This document shows, in pieces, positions 50,113 to 60,517 of a stretch of 64,000 nt of DNA (the first letter of the stretch is position 1; each line of letters starts with the position of its first letter). This stretch comes from Prochlorococcus marinus bv. HNLC1 (lineage in GTDB: Bacteria > Cyanobacteriota > Cyanobacteriia > PCC-6307 > Cyanobiaceae): positions 324,586 through 388,585 of the forward strand of contig GL947594.1 of the NCBI GenBank assembly GCA_000218705.1. The letters are read 5' to 3'. The notes under the pieces are model-generated. The model did no database searches. It saw only the letters and a program-made list of their open reading frames with translations, and was not told the origin of the DNA. The translations under genes and the position numbers were made by a program.

Positions 50113-50361
50113 ATGGATATCAATCCAAAGCAGTTTGCCAACAATATTTCTAAAGATGAATCTCCATTTATTGCTAATAGAGATGAATTTGGAAAAGATG
50201 ATGATGATCCTTTAAGTATTAAGGATGCATCTTCTACCTTAATTGGTTTTATACTCGCTGTCATGACATTGTTTTTACCAGCCATTAGTGTTTTTTTTGA
50301 AAGACCATTCCTTCCAAGAACTGGTCTCTATAATCAAATGGTGAATAAAGATGGATATTAG
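50113..50361 (+). CDS. Small single-pass membrane protein overlapping ppa2
   Basis: An 82-residue protein, not recognised. An acidic N-terminal region (ISKDESPFIANRDEFGKDDD, then DPLSIKDASS) precedes a single membrane helix near residues 42-60 (TLIGFILAVMTLFLPAISVF). A short tail, FERPFLPRTGLYNQMVNKDG, follows. The stop TAG (50359-50361) overlaps the ATG of the pyrophosphatase-like gene by 11 bases, a classic arrangement for translational coupling. That implies a common complex or pathway. I do not recall a named family. Confidence 0.65.
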   Translation: MDINPKQFANNISKDESPFIANRDEFGKDDDDPLSIKDASSTLIGFILAVMTLFLPAISVFFERPFLPRTGLYNQMVNKDGY

Positions 50362-50899
50362 TTCAATTCCTCCATCACCAAAGAAGGGGATAGTTAACCT
50401 AATTGTGGAAATACCTGCTGGTAGTAGAAATAAATATGAATATTGTTCAGAAGCAGGAATAATGGCATTGGATAGGATATTACATTCCTCTGTTAGATAT
50501 CCATTCGATTATGGTTTTATTCCTAATACATTGGCAGATGATGGTGCACCTCTTGACGCGATGATAATTATGGATGAGCCAACATTTGCAGGTTGTTTAA
50601 TAAAAGCTAGGCCAATAGGGGTATTAGATATGCATGATTGCGGCGAATATGATGGTAAATTGTTATGTGTTCCAATAGCTAATGGGAGGCAAAATAATAT
50701 CGTTAGTATTCAACAGATCGCAGCAAGTCAATTAGAGGATGTCGCTGAATTTTTTAGAACCAGTAAAGGCTTAGAAGGAAGAACGGTTCAAATAGATGGT
50801 TGGAGAGATTATGATGTTGTTGAGCAACTAATCAAGAAATGCACGCCAAATAAAAAGAAAACTTTTAAAGTTTTAAAAAAAACTAAAACAACTATTTAA
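50351..50899 (+). CDS. Inorganic pyrophosphatase paralogue with altered active site
   Basis: Family I pyrophosphatase fold, 182 residues. Retained residues are K28, E30 and R42, Y54 in PFDYGFIP, D64 and D69, D96 and D101, and K103 (E. coli 29, 31, 43, 55, 65, 70, 97, 102, 104). However the loop reads DDGAPLD, so position 66 is Ala where the family has the Asp that serves as general base (E. coli D67). The HYKDL element is RTSKGL, so Tyr141 is Ser138. The GCA codon is clear, so it is not a frameshift artefact. Either activity is lost or the role is different. Overlaps the small membrane protein gene by 11 bases. Confidence 0.9.
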   Translation: MDISSIPPSPKKGIVNLIVEIPAGSRNKYEYCSEAGIMALDRILHSSVRYPFDYGFIPNTLADDGAPLDAMIIMDEPTFAGCLIKARPIGVLDMHDCGEYDGKLLCVPIANGRQNNIVSIQQIAASQLEDVAEFFRTSKGLEGRTVQIDGWRDYDVVEQLIKKCTPNKKKTFKVLKKTKTTI

Positions 50900-51035
50900 A
50901 GTAATAAAAACAAATTATATTTTTTTAAGAGTTATTATTTTAAGTAATTTGATCAAAATATTTTGAAAATAAGTAATTTCAATTTGAAAACATTTTTTTT
51001 TAGGGATCTCAAATCTTTTTTTAAAAGGTTCAAAG

Positions 51036-51675
51036 ATGGAAATAGTTAATGAATGGTTACCACTTTTATTTATTACTTTTTTAATTTCTTCATGTAGAAC
51101 GTTTATTCTTGAACCTAGATATATCCCATCAGGATCTATGTTACCTGAGTTGCAAATTAATGATCGAATTTTAATAGAAAAATTTTCTTTTAAAAATAGA
51201 GAACTAAAAAGGGGAGATATAGTGGTATTTAATTCACCTTTCTCATTTGATAAAAAGTTGCTCAAATTAAGGGATAAACCATTACCAAAGAAATCATATT
51301 GTTTTTTCATGAGTTTGCCTCCTATGTCTATTATTCCTGGTTTAGGAGATCGTGCATGTGATGCATATATAAAAAGAATTGTTGCACTATCTGGAGAAGT
51401 GGTAAGCGTTAATCAATTTGGAGAAGTTATCATAAATCAAAATAAACTAAATGAACCCTACTTAATAAAAAAGTGTGGTGAATCATTATTTAATCAATGT
51501 GGCCAGATTTAGTGATTTAAAAGTACCTAAAGATCATTATTTGGTACTAGGAGATAATCGAGAAAATAGCTGGGATGGTAGATACTGGCCTGGTGGTAAA
51601 TTTTTGCATAAAGATGAAATTATCGGAAAAGCCTATTTTAGATTTTGGCCTCTGAGGACATCTGGATTTTTTTAA
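51036..51675 (+). CDS. lepB: Signal peptidase I, frameshifted
   Basis: Cleaves Sec and Tat signal peptides at the membrane. The N-terminal anchor EWLPLLFITFLISSCRTFIL is followed by the catalytic Ser in YIPSGSMLPELQINDRILIE near residues 29-47 and Lys in DAYIKRIVALSGEVV near 110. The first frame ends ESLFNQCGQI at 51512; the second, from about 51500, gives FSDLKVPKDHYLVLGDNREN, then SWDGRYWPGG. The box E region GDNRENSWDGR is intact. One inserted base near 51505 joins the two. Length about 212 residues. Follows ppa2 by about 135 bases. Confidence 0.92.
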
Positions 51676-51778
51676 ATGTAATGCAAAATTATTATTTTAT
51701 TTAGATATTTAAAACCATTATGAATAAAACTCTTTAATAAGAAAAGAAAATAATAATTTAATTTTTATTCTTAAATAT

Positions 51779-53098
51779 TTAAAGAGCTCCTGAAGCGGTT
51801 GAGTCTATAATTTGACCTAAATGGTTTGTTATATTTAAAGAGCTTAAAACATTATTTTTATTCTTAAAGATATCTATTACAGTAATTCCACCATTTCCTT
51901 GTTTTATCATCCATATATCTGAATAGCTTAAACCTAAAATATGACAAAGTAATGTTTTGTTTACTGCATCGTGCGCCACTAATAAGGTTGTATCATTTTC
52001 TTGCTGTGAGTTACAAATATGATTCCATGCAGAAATAGCCCTATCAGAAACTTGTTTAATGGATTCTCCTTCGGGCATAGTTACAGATTCAGGTTTTTCA
52101 TGCCAGTTCCTAAGCATTTCTGGCCATGTTTGTTTAATTTCTTCCTCTAATTTTCCCTCCCATAGTCCATGGCTTATTTCTACCAAACTTTCAATCTTTT
52201 CTATTTGGATATTATTATTTTTAAGAATTATTTTTGCTGTTTCATAAGGTCTTTTCATAGAGCTTGAGAATGCTTTTGTAAATTCGATCTCTTCTAGATA
52301 TTGAGATGCTTTAGATGCTTGTTCTTTACCTTTTTCATTAAGGGGTATATCAATTTGACCTTGGAATCTACCTTCTTTATTCCAATTAGTTTCTCCATGA
52401 CGAATAAGTATTATTCTTGAATCTCCAATTTTCTTTGGTATCTTCTGATTTAAATGGGAAGTTTGATTGAGACACTCAATTTGAGAATTAAAAGAAGTTT
52501 GTGATGTAGAAATATTAATGATTGAAATTGATGCATTATCAAGCCTGATTTTCCTAAAGCCTTGATTTGGTTTATTTAATAAGTAAAGAATTAAACAGCG
52601 TAAAATTGCGTTATGAGCAATTATTAAAATGTTTTGATTCTTGTTACTTTTATGGTCTTCTTGTAAATTTTGAATAAATAGTCTTGCTTGTTCAAATAAA
52701 TCTTGAATAGGTTTATAAGTTATATTATCTTTATTTTTTAGTTCTAATTTCTCAGGATCATTTTTCCAAATTAAATAAGAATCTTTATATTTGCTTTTAA
52801 TGTCTTTACTTGTTAATCCAGACCATTTATGAAGGTCAACTTCAAGTAAATTTTTATCATAATGAATATCAAAATTTTCTTTGAAACATTTTTCTATTTC
52901 TCTCGCAGTCTCTGCTGCTCTTTTTAGAGGAGAAGAATATATTTGATCAAACTTTATTTCATTTAAAATACTTCCAGTTAACTTTGCTTGCTCGTAACCT
53001 TCATCCGTCAGATAAGATTCATCAATTCTTCCTTGAATTAACCCTTTTTTATTAAAACTACTTAAACCATGTCTAACTAAAAATAAACGCATTGACAT
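51779..53098 (-). CDS. Double-domain phosphoglycerate mutase/phosphatase (histidine phosphatase family)
   Basis: A 439-residue protein made of two histidine-phosphatase domains. The first starts FLVRHGLSSFNKKGLIQG at residues 5-22; the second, IILIRHGETNWNKEGRFQGQ near residue 229. Both retain the active His (RHG), and the later HNA/HDA motif (IIAHNAILRCL, VAHDAVNKTLL). A duplicated GpmB-like enzyme is typical of cyanobacteria. Whether it acts as a phosphoglycerate mutase or a phosphatase on another ester is not decided by sequence. Divergent from the CPBP protease gene. Confidence 0.88.
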   Translation of the reverse strand: MSMRLFLVRHGLSSFNKKGLIQGRIDESYLTDEGYEQAKLTGSILNEIKFDQIYSSPLKRAAETAREIEKCFKENFDIHYDKNLLEVDLHKWSGLTSKDIKSKYKDSYLIWKNDPEKLELKNKDNITYKPIQDLFEQARLFIQNLQEDHKSNKNQNILIIAHNAILRCLILYLLNKPNQGFRKIRLDNASISIINISTSQTSFNSQIECLNQTSHLNQKIPKKIGDSRIILIRHGETNWNKEGRFQGQIDIPLNEKGKEQASKASQYLEEIEFTKAFSSSMKRPYETAKIILKNNNIQIEKIESLVEISHGLWEGKLEEEIKQTWPEMLRNWHEKPESVTMPEGESIKQVSDRAISAWNHICNSQQENDTTLLVAHDAVNKTLLCHILGLSYSDIWMIKQGNGGITVIDIFKNKNNVLSSLNITNHLGQIIDSTASGAL

Positions 53099-53192
53099 TA
53101 ATCTAATTATTTATAACTAAACCTAATCATCTCATGGCATGATTAAATTAAGTATGATGTGCGATAAATAAATAAAGTTTTAAATTAAATAT

Positions 53193-54545
53193 ATGAATAA
53201 AAAGAATTCGTTTATAAAAATATTATTAGCAATAGTATCTTTAATAATTACTTTTTTTGTATGGCAACAAGGACTTAAAGAAAGCTTAAATAGACCCTCT
53301 GTCTCATTTGATATCTCTCAAAAAGAAATTGAAATAGCTGAACTAGCAATGCCAGCAGTTCCAAAAAATTTAAAAATATTTTTCCCTAATTCAGTTAGAG
53401 AGGAAATGAAAAACTCTCTAGCAAAAATATCATTTACAGAATTAACAGAAAGGAGCAAAATAATTTGGCTAATTTTACAGAATCCAGATAAACAAATTGA
53501 TGAATCTTATTTTAATAAATTTGATAAGCCAATTTATATTAATTTATCTCAAAGTATCTATAAATCTTATTTAGATAAATCATATAAACCCTCAAATGAA
53601 ATTATTAATGACCTTAAAAATGATAAATACTTATTTAATTTATTAAGCGATAAATTTAATTTTAATAAGGACAAAATAATTACAAAGAGGTTGGCTAAAT
53701 TTATGTTTTTGAAATTAATAATTATTAGAACAATTCCATTATTATCAATTTTAGCTGGTTCAATTTTAGTCTTGAAATCATTATGGAGGATACTAAAATC
53801 AAAAGCTATAAATTGGGGAGATTATGAACCTTTAAATCTTGATGTGTTAGATATGATTCTATTAGTATCAGGTGGTTTTGTTGTACTTGGTGAAGTTATA
53901 TCTCCATTAATATCAATAACCTTAGTTGATCTTTTTTCAAAAAATCTTTCATATGAGATTTCTCAATCTTTGAGAATATTTTTTGGATATTTATTTATGG
54001 CTATCCCTCCCCTATATATTATTTATAGACAAATAAAGATTATTGATAAACAATTTAGTCTCAAAAAAGATTATTTCCAATTCAAAATTAAGCCTATAAA
54101 AGAATCTATTTATCAAGGATTTAAAGGTTGGATTATGATAATACCCTTCGTTCTCTTAACATCATTAATAATGAATTTGATTGTAGAGAATCAAGCTGGA
54201 AGTAATCCTTTGTTAGAAATAGTTCTAAATAATAATAATTATTATGCATTTATATTGCTTTTTTTAACTACTACTATTATCGCACCATTATTTGAAGAAA
54301 TTATTTTTAGGGGCGTTTTACTACCTGTCTTGGCAAGAGATTATGGAAAAACAATTGGTATTTTAATATCCTCATTTGTTTTTGCATTAGCGCATCTTAG
54401 CTTAAATGAATTCCCTCCATTATTTGTTCTTGGTATAGGCTTGGCCACTACAAGATTAATTTCAGGTAGATTATCTTCATCAATTGTTATGCATTCTTTT
54501 TGGAATGGACTAACATTTCTAAATCTATTTTTATTAAGAACTTAA
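53193..54545 (+). CDS. CPBP-family intramembrane metalloprotease
   Basis: CAAX/Abi-type membrane protease, 450 residues. An N-terminal anchor (IKILLAIVSLIITFFVWQQG) and a long soluble segment precede about seven helices. Near residues 369-376 EEIIFRGVLLPVLARDYG contains the EExxxR motif. FVFALAHLSLNEF near 396 supplies the FxxxH pair, and VMHSFWNG near 433 the last His. Family members process prenylated or other membrane proteins; cyanobacterial targets are unknown. Preceded by a 94-base gap after the divergent mutase gene. Confidence 0.87.
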   Translation: MNKKNSFIKILLAIVSLIITFFVWQQGLKESLNRPSVSFDISQKEIEIAELAMPAVPKNLKIFFPNSVREEMKNSLAKISFTELTERSKIIWLILQNPDKQIDESYFNKFDKPIYINLSQSIYKSYLDKSYKPSNEIINDLKNDKYLFNLLSDKFNFNKDKIITKRLAKFMFLKLIIIRTIPLLSILAGSILVLKSLWRILKSKAINWGDYEPLNLDVLDMILLVSGGFVVLGEVISPLISITLVDLFSKNLSYEISQSLRIFFGYLFMAIPPLYIIYRQIKIIDKQFSLKKDYFQFKIKPIKESIYQGFKGWIMIIPFVLLTSLIMNLIVENQAGSNPLLEIVLNNNNYYAFILLFLTTTIIAPLFEEIIFRGVLLPVLARDYGKTIGILISSFVFALAHLSLNEFPPLFVLGIGLATTRLISGRLSSSIVMHSFWNGLTFLNLFLLRT

Positions 54546-54685
54546 TATATTTTTTGTATAAACTTGCAAATAAATTTAATAAGTGTTTACTTGACTTATA
54601 AGTTTTTTTAGGAATATCTAATTATGAATTTTTCATTTTTATATTATTTTAAACATCTCGATGATATTAAATTAATAAATTGAAG

Positions 54686-55042
54686 ATGTTCATTAATGCG
54701 AGGATCTATTGCAAAATAATCGATCGTTTAAACATATCAACTATTATTTTAATTTTGTTTTTATCTTTTATTTCTCTTAGTAGTCAAAGAAAATGGACAA
54801 TTTTATATTCAAGTATGATAGATATAAGGAATAAAAATAATAACATTATTGATTATATTTCTAAAACTGAACAATACCTTCTAAATGAAATTGAACATCA
54901 AAATAATATAAAGAAAACTAATCCAGATGATCTAATTTATTTAACAAAAACAAAAGAAAAAAAAAGAACAAATTTTCTTTCTTTAGTAGCTAAAGAAATG
55001 ATTAAAGGTTTTGATGATGGCAGATATCAGAGAGGATATTAA
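54686..55042 (+). CDS. Hypothetical single-pass protein, about 118 aa
   Basis: Not recognised. After a basic N-terminus (MFINARIYCKIIDRLNIS) comes one membrane helix (TIILILFLSFISLSS) and a soluble helical tail of lysines and asparagines (YISKTEQYLLNEIEHQNNIK, then DLIYLTKTKEKK). The PBP2 gene starts 12 bases downstream. This position, directly upstream of a class B penicillin-binding protein, and the FtsL-like layout (short cytoplasmic part, one membrane helix, coiled-coil tail) suggest a divisome or elongasome accessory protein. That is inference. The TTG at 54680 is in frame, but ATG 54686 is preferred. Confidence 0.6.
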   Translation: MFINARIYCKIIDRLNISTIILILFLSFISLSSQRKWTILYSSMIDIRNKNNNIIDYISKTEQYLLNEIEHQNNIKKTNPDDLIYLTKTKEKKRTNFLSLVAKEMIKGFDDGRYQRGY

Positions 55043-55054
55043 ATCTAAATAAAT

Positions 55055-56815
55055 ATGAATAAAAGAATAAAAAAGATTATTAACCTGAGACCTCTTAGTT
55101 CCAATCGCTTTAAGACTATTTATATTACCTCTTTAATTTTAATAATTGGTTTGTTATCTAGGTTAATTAACCTTCAGGTATTCAATGCTTCAACTTTAAA
55201 AAATAAAGCGATCGCTATTCAAGTTAAAAAAACTAATGTCCTAAAGCAAAGAAGACCTATCGTTGATAGAAATAATAGATTAATCGCTTTTGATAAACCT
55301 TTATATAAGTTATGGGCACATCCAAGATATTTTAATTTTCCAGGTGATGAATCAAAAAGAATAAGAACTGTTAAGGAGGTCATAAGTAAAATATCAAATG
55401 TATTGAATATTGAGGAAAAACTACTTTTAGAAAAATTCAAAAATAATAAAGATGGAGTTAAATTATTGGATGATTTAAATGAAGAGGATGCTGAAAATAT
55501 AAGAAAATTGCATATAAGCGGAATAGATTTAGAAATTTATTCAAAAAGAGTTTATCCTCAAGGAAATCTTTTTTCAAACATAATTGGTTTTGTTAATTAT
55601 GATAGGCAAGGTTCTTCTGGATTAGAATTATATTTAGAAAATGAAATTCAGTTTATAAAAAAAAGTAATCTTTTAAAAAAAGGTGCCGATGGTACCCCCT
55701 TGCCTGATAATTCAGGGCCTAATGATTTCATAAATGATGATAAGAAAATTGTTTTAACATTAGATTCAAGATTACAAAAGGTGGCCTCTAATATTCTTTC
55801 CAAACAAGTTAAAAAATGGGACGCTAAAAAAGGTTTGGCACTTGTTATGAACGTTAATAATGGTGAAATATTATCTTTGGTTTCTAATCCTTCTTATGAT
55901 CCACATAAATATTGGGAATATGATCATGAAGTATTCAAAGGATGGTATTTACAAGATTTATTTGAGCCAGGTTCAACGTTTAAACCTATAAATCTTGCTT
56001 TAGCTTTGGAAGAGAAAGTAATTAAAAAAAATGGTTTTGTAGAAGATAATGGAAATATTTATGTTGGGGGGTGGTCATTATCTAATTGGAATAAGAAGGG
56101 GAATGGATATATAAGTTATCCAAAAGTACTTCAAGTATCTAGTAATGTTGCGATGGTAAGAATTATGCAGAATTTAAAACCGATAACTCATTGGAACTGG
56201 TTTAAAAAACTTGGTTTAGATAAAAATTTAAAAACTGATTTATTTGAATCTACACCAGGACAATTAAAATCAAAAGAAATTTTTATTAACCAGCCTATTG
56301 AACAAGCTGTTGCATCTTTTGGACAAGGATTTTCTATCTCACCAATCAAATTAGCACAACTTCATGCTGTCATAGCAAATGGCGGATATGAAGTATTTCC
56401 ACATGTTACGTTTAATTTTCAAGTTAATAGTAAAAATCTTAAAAAAAATAAATTTTTTTCTGATGAAGTTTCTAAAATAATTGTTAATTGGATGGAAACA
56501 GTTGTAGAGGAAGGAAGTGGAGTAGGAGCCAAGATAGATGGCTATAGAATTGGAGGGAAAACTGGAACTTCTCAAAAAGCAATTAATGGAATTTATTCTG
56601 AAAAGAAAGCTTGTAGTTTTGTTGCGATATTACCAGTTGATAATCCGAAGTATCTTGTATTTGTATTAATTGATGAACCTAACAAACCTTATGCTTATGG
56701 ATCAACAGTTGCAGTTCCTGTCGCAAAAGAAATTATTGATAGCCTAATTGTTCTAGATAAACTACCTCCATCCGAAAAAGAGAATTCATTAATTGTTAAT
56801 AAACCTTTAAATTAA
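55055..56815 (+). CDS. ftsI: Class B penicillin-binding protein (FtsI/PBP2 type)
   Basis: Peptidoglycan transpeptidase. One N-terminal membrane helix (FKTIYITSLILIIGLLSRLI) and a dimerisation domain precede the transpeptidase. Active-site motifs: Ser307-x-x-Lys310 in EPGSTFKP, Ser362-Ser363-Asn364 (VSSNVAM), and Lys502-Thr-Gly-Thr in GGKTGTS. The 586-residue length fits an FtsI/PBP3 relative. The membrane protein at 54686 lies 12 bases upstream, so the pair may act together. FtsI versus PBP2 cannot be settled without comparison; I favour FtsI because of the FtsL-like neighbour. Confidence 0.9.
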   Translation: MNKRIKKIINLRPLSSNRFKTIYITSLILIIGLLSRLINLQVFNASTLKNKAIAIQVKKTNVLKQRRPIVDRNNRLIAFDKPLYKLWAHPRYFNFPGDESKRIRTVKEVISKISNVLNIEEKLLLEKFKNNKDGVKLLDDLNEEDAENIRKLHISGIDLEIYSKRVYPQGNLFSNIIGFVNYDRQGSSGLELYLENEIQFIKKSNLLKKGADGTPLPDNSGPNDFINDDKKIVLTLDSRLQKVASNILSKQVKKWDAKKGLALVMNVNNGEILSLVSNPSYDPHKYWEYDHEVFKGWYLQDLFEPGSTFKPINLALALEEKVIKKNGFVEDNGNIYVGGWSLSNWNKKGNGYISYPKVLQVSSNVAMVRIMQNLKPITHWNWFKKLGLDKNLKTDLFESTPGQLKSKEIFINQPIEQAVASFGQGFSISPIKLAQLHAVIANGGYEVFPHVTFNFQVNSKNLKKNKFFSDEVSKIIVNWMETVVEEGSGVGAKIDGYRIGGKTGTSQKAINGIYSEKKACSFVAILPVDNPKYLVFVLIDEPNKPYAYGSTVAVPVAKEIIDSLIVLDKLPPSEKENSLIVNKPLN

Positions 56816-56893
56816 GTGATTTTTTAGTTAAAAAAACAATTTTTAGGGTGATTTCAATTTGATAAAGAGCTAAGTTAAAAATAAATAAAGGTT

Positions 56894-57898
56894 ATGTCAA
56901 TGAAATCAGTATTAGAACAATTATCATCAATGACTATTGTAGTCGCAGATACAGGCGATATAGATGCTATTAAAAAATTCAAACCAAGAGATGCAACTAC
57001 TAATCCCTCTCTCATATTAGCGGCAGCAAAAAATCCAAACTATTTAAAATTAATAGATAAAGCTTTGGAAACGTCTAAAAAATTATTTCCAAGAGAATGT
57101 GATCAAAAAGAGTTTATTAAAGAAGCCATTGATCAAGTATCCGTTCTCTTTGGAAAAGAGATTTTAGGAATTATATCTGGAAGAGTATCTACAGAGGTTG
57201 ATGCCAGATTAAGTTTTGATACTGATGCCACCGTATCAAAAGCCATTAAAATTATTAATCAATATAAAAACTATGGGATTGATAAAAGTAGGATTTTAAT
57301 TAAGATTGCTTCGACATGGGAAGGTATTAAGGCAGCAGAAATACTAGAGAGAAAGGGAATAAAGTGTAATCTGACTTTGCTTTTCAATTTTTGCCAGGCA
57401 GTCGCATGTGCAAATGCAAAAGTAACTCTTATCTCTCCGTTTGTTGGCAGGATTTTAGATTGGCATAAGGCAAAAACTGGTAAAATGTCATTTCCTGGAA
57501 GCGAAGATCCAGGAGTTATTTCAGTTACTAAGATATTTAATTATTTTAAGGAAAAAGGATTCACAACAGAAGTAATGGGAGCAAGTTTTAGGAATATTGA
57601 AGAGATAAAAGAATTGGCTGGGTGTGACTTGCTTACTATCTCTCCTAAATTGCTTGAAGAACTAAATAATCAAAATGAAAAGTTGATCAAGAAATTAGAT
57701 AAAGATTTTATCTCAGGGAATTCTCCAGATTATGTCTTTAAAGAAAGAGATTTTAGATTAAATATGCTTGAGGATCAAATGGCTAGCGAAAAATTGAGTG
57801 AAGGTATTACTGGTTTTAGTAAGGCAATTGAAGAGTTAGAGAATTTACTGATTAATAGATATACTGAAATATCTAATGAAAAGTTAATAAAAATGTAG
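56894..57898 (+). CDS. tal: Transaldolase
   Basis: Pentose phosphate pathway enzyme transferring dihydroxyacetone. The TalB-type pattern is clear: [20 protein letters not shown], then [10 protein letters not shown] at residues 16-45, and [20 protein letters not shown] near 100. The Schiff-base Lys is in [16 protein letters not shown] near 136, and [20 protein letters not shown] near 162. The 334-residue length is typical of TalB. It precedes the FAD reductase gene on the opposite strand. It would supply glyceraldehyde 3-phosphate and erythrose 4-phosphate during night-time carbon flow. Confidence 0.96.
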   Translation: MSMKSVLEQLSSMTIVVADTGDIDAIKKFKPRDATTNPSLILAAAKNPNYLKLIDKALETSKKLFPRECDQKEFIKEAIDQVSVLFGKEILGIISGRVSTEVDARLSFDTDATVSKAIKIINQYKNYGIDKSRILIKIASTWEGIKAAEILERKGIKCNLTLLFNFCQAVACANAKVTLISPFVGRILDWHKAKTGKMSFPGSEDPGVISVTKIFNYFKEKGFTTEVMGASFRNIEEIKELAGCDLLTISPKLLEELNNQNEKLIKKLDKDFISGNSPDYVFKERDFRLNMLEDQMASEKLSEGITGFSKAIEELENLLINRYTEISNEKLIKM

Positions 57899-57931
57899 CT
57901 TTAATTATTATTATTTTTATCAATTTTAAGA

Positions 57932-59056
57932 TTATTGAAAGAGCAATCTTTTTATTACTCTTTGGGCTATATCAGAATAACTCATTTCACCAGATAATAT
58001 TTGAGCTATCCTTTTTGGAGCTGTTTTACGTTTGACACCTAATCTATAACCAGTTTGTGGAAATCTATAGAAAACTTCAGCTATTCTTTTCCCCCATGCC
58101 ATAGATTTACTCCACTTAAGTCGCATTATTTTGGAATAATTAGATAAATCTTGATCATTATTTGATAGGCATTGATTGATTGATTCTGCGGCATAGAAAC
58201 TACTTAATAATGAAGGCCTTATGCCCTCTGCTAAGAAAGGGTCACACAGTGATGCAGCATCTCCAATAACGAGAGCTCTGTCAATATGAAGATTATAAAA
58301 ACCGTTCCAAATCCTTAATCTTTTATAAATGATTTCATAATCATCTATATTAAATCCAAAATAATTTATTACATTTTTGCTTAATTCCTTATTATCTATT
58401 TTGTAATTACCAATAAATGTTCCTATACCAATGTTTGTAGATTGTTTTAAAGGAAACGCCCAGGAAAATCCATATTTAATAGAGCCGAAGTCGAATCTAA
58501 CAGAATTCTTTGATAAGTTTCCTAATCCGTTTAATCTTATTGCAGCAGTTTGAGCGTATCGGGGACGTTTAGGACCAAGCTTGAGAAAAGTTGACCATTG
58601 AGATTCTGATCCATCTGCAATGACTAAAAATTTAGATTCATAAGAATTTTTATTATTACATTTAATTGTCCAACTATCAGTATTCTTCTCTAGGCTTTTT
58701 ACTTTGACAGAATTGATAAAAAAAGTTCCTTGACTTTTAGCTTTTTCGATTAATAAATTATCTAATACTTCTCTTTTAACAATCAAAAATGGAGACTCTC
58801 CTGACAGTTCTGCAATCACTTTATCTTTTGATTCATAAGTAAAGTGAACTCTCTTAACTTCAGTTTCTATAGCTTTTTTGATATCAATCGGTAAAAAGTT
58901 TCTCATAGTTGCAGCCATTCCACCAGCACAAGGAATTATGCTTTTATGACTTGATTTTTCAAGAACTAAAACTGAATATCCCTTATTTGATAAATGAACA
59001 GCAGTAGATGAACCAGATAATCCTCCTCCTATAATAATTACATCAAATAATTTCAA
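57932..59056 (-). CDS. FAD-dependent geranylgeranyl reductase-like protein
   Basis: Flavoprotein of the geranylgeranyl reductase family, 374 residues. The Rossmann GxGxxG start is [19 protein letters not shown] near residues 7-25. [12 protein letters not shown] near 43, [14 protein letters not shown] near 145, and [20 protein letters not shown] near 258 with the second FAD motif (GDA) follow. The C-terminus is basic ([13 protein letters not shown]). Chlorophyll-type ChlP is larger and differs; related cyanobacterial proteins reduce isoprenoid or quinone substrates. The substrate is unknown. Its start overlaps frr's stop by 4 bases (ATGA-type), suggesting coupling. Confidence 0.83.
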   Translation of the reverse strand: MKLFDVIIIGGGLSGSSTAVHLSNKGYSVLVLEKSSHKSIIPCAGGMAATMRNFLPIDIKKAIETEVKRVHFTYESKDKVIAELSGESPFLIVKREVLDNLLIEKAKSQGTFFINSVKVKSLEKNTDSWTIKCNNKNSYESKFLVIADGSESQWSTFLKLGPKRPRYAQTAAIRLNGLGNLSKNSVRFDFGSIKYGFSWAFPLKQSTNIGIGTFIGNYKIDNKELSKNVINYFGFNIDDYEIIYKRLRIWNGFYNLHIDRALVIGDAASLCDPFLAEGIRPSLLSSFYAAESINQCLSNNDQDLSNYSKIMRLKWSKSMAWGKRIAEVFYRFPQTGYRLGVKRKTAPKRIAQILSGEMSYSDIAQRVIKRLLFQ

Positions 59057-59601
59057 ACTTTTAAAATCTCTTTTTCTTTCTCTGCAAGTTTACTTTCAAT
59101 TAATGCTATGAATTGATCTGTTATTTTTTGTATTTTTTGTTGGTTATCTCTGGATTCATCAAGTGAAATTGAGCCATCTTTTTCTTCTTTTTTCTCTTTA
59201 TCAATAGCTTCTCGTCTAATATTCCTTAGAGCGACCTTGCCTTCTTCAGCATACTTTGAGGCAAGTTTGCAAAATTCTTTTCTTCTTTCTTCGGTCAGAG
59301 GAGGTACATTAATTCTTATTGTTTTTCCATCATTGTTTGGCGTCATACCAAGGTCACTTATTGAAATTGCTTTTTCAATTGCTGGTAGACAGGATATGTC
59401 AAAAGGTTGTATGGAAATTGTTTGAGAATCTTGAGTTGTTATAGAAGCTAAAGACTTTAATGGGGTTTCTACATCGTAGTATTCAAGACTAATTCTATCT
59501 AATAAAGATGCATTTGCTCGGCCTGTACGAATAGTATTGAAACTTCTTTGAGTAGCTTCAATACTTTTATTCATGTTTAATTGGATTTCTTTTTCATTCA
59601 T
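59053..59601 (-). CDS. frr: Ribosome recycling factor
   Basis: Splits post-termination ribosomes with EF-G. 182 residues: N-terminal helix [20 protein letters not shown] near 10-29, then [20 protein letters not shown] near 33-52, and [20 protein letters not shown] near 110. The C-terminal helix bundle ends [15 protein letters not shown]. Start ATG 59601, 19 bases after pyrH on the same strand, the usual pyrH-frr order. Its 3' end overlaps the FAD reductase start by 4 bases. Confidence 0.97.
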   Translation of the reverse strand: MNEKEIQLNMNKSIEATQRSFNTIRTGRANASLLDRISLEYYDVETPLKSLASITTQDSQTISIQPFDISCLPAIEKAISISDLGMTPNNDGKTIRINVPPLTEERRKEFCKLASKYAEEGKVALRNIRREAIDKEKKEEKDGSISLDESRDNQQKIQKITDQFIALIESKLAEKEKEILKV

Positions 59602-59620
59602 AATTTAATTTAAGATTGAA

Positions 59621-60325
59621 TTAACTGATTAGTGAACCTATTGGTTCGCCCGTAACGGCCTTTGAAATATTACCTCTCTTAAAAATATCAAAAACTACAA
59701 TTGGAATATTGTTATCTTTGCAAAGTGCTATAGCCGTACTATCCATTACAGCAATTTCATCGCTTAGAACTTGTTGATAAGTAAGAGTAGTATATTTTTT
59801 CGCGTCATCAAAAATATTTGGATCTTTATCATAAACTCCGTCAACTTTGGTCGCTTTCATCACTGCTTCTGCATTTATCTCGGCTGCTCGTAATGCAGCA
59901 GTTGTATCTGTCGTAAAAAATGGATTACCGCAACCACCTCCAAATACAACAACTCTCCCTTTCTCAAGATGTCTAATCGCTCTTCTTCTTATATAGGGTT
60001 CTGCGATCTCTTGCATCTCTATAGCAGTCTGTACTCTTGTTTCTACACCAGCTCTTTCAAGTCCATCTTGAAGAGATATTGCATTCATAACTGTGGCTAG
60101 CATTCCGACATAATCTGCTGTGGCCCTATCCATTCCATCTGCTGATCCTTTTAAACCTCGAAAAATATTGCCTCCTCCAACAACAATCGCTAATTGAACA
60201 TCATTCGCAACTACTTTAGATACATCTTCAGCAATTGATTGAACTATAGCAGGGTCAATACCATAGGGTCTTTCCCCCATTAAAGCCTCACCACTTAGTT
60301 TTAAAAGAATTCTTTTGTAAGTCAT
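59621..60325 (-). CDS. pyrH: Uridylate kinase
   Basis: UMP to UDP conversion with the amino-acid-kinase fold, 234 residues. [20 protein letters not shown] at residues 5-24, [20 protein letters not shown] near 49, and [20 protein letters not shown] near 129 are the family blocks. [20 protein letters not shown] near 161 is the UMP-kinase-specific loop. Followed by frr 19 bases later on the same strand. The 192-base AT-rich gap upstream toward cobO is otherwise empty and probably carries its promoter. Confidence 0.97.
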   Translation of the reverse strand: MTYKRILLKLSGEALMGERPYGIDPAIVQSIAEDVSKVVANDVQLAIVVGGGNIFRGLKGSADGMDRATADYVGMLATVMNAISLQDGLERAGVETRVQTAIEMQEIAEPYIRRRAIRHLEKGRVVVFGGGCGNPFFTTDTTAALRAAEINAEAVMKATKVDGVYDKDPNIFDDAKKYTTLTYQQVLSDEIAVMDSTAIALCKDNNIPIVVFDIFKRGNISKAVTGEPIGSLIS

Positions 60326-60517
60326 TCCATATTCATACTTTTATGACAGTAGCAAGTAATAGGCAGTTTTTCTATTATAAATCTTTTTTACTTGCGTCTT
60401 TAAACATTTCTAAATTATTTTTATTAAACAAGACACTTTAGAGGGAAATAATTTATTACAAAAATAAAAAGTATAGTTAGCTAATTAAATAAAAAATAAA
60501 ATTTGGTGAAAATTATT

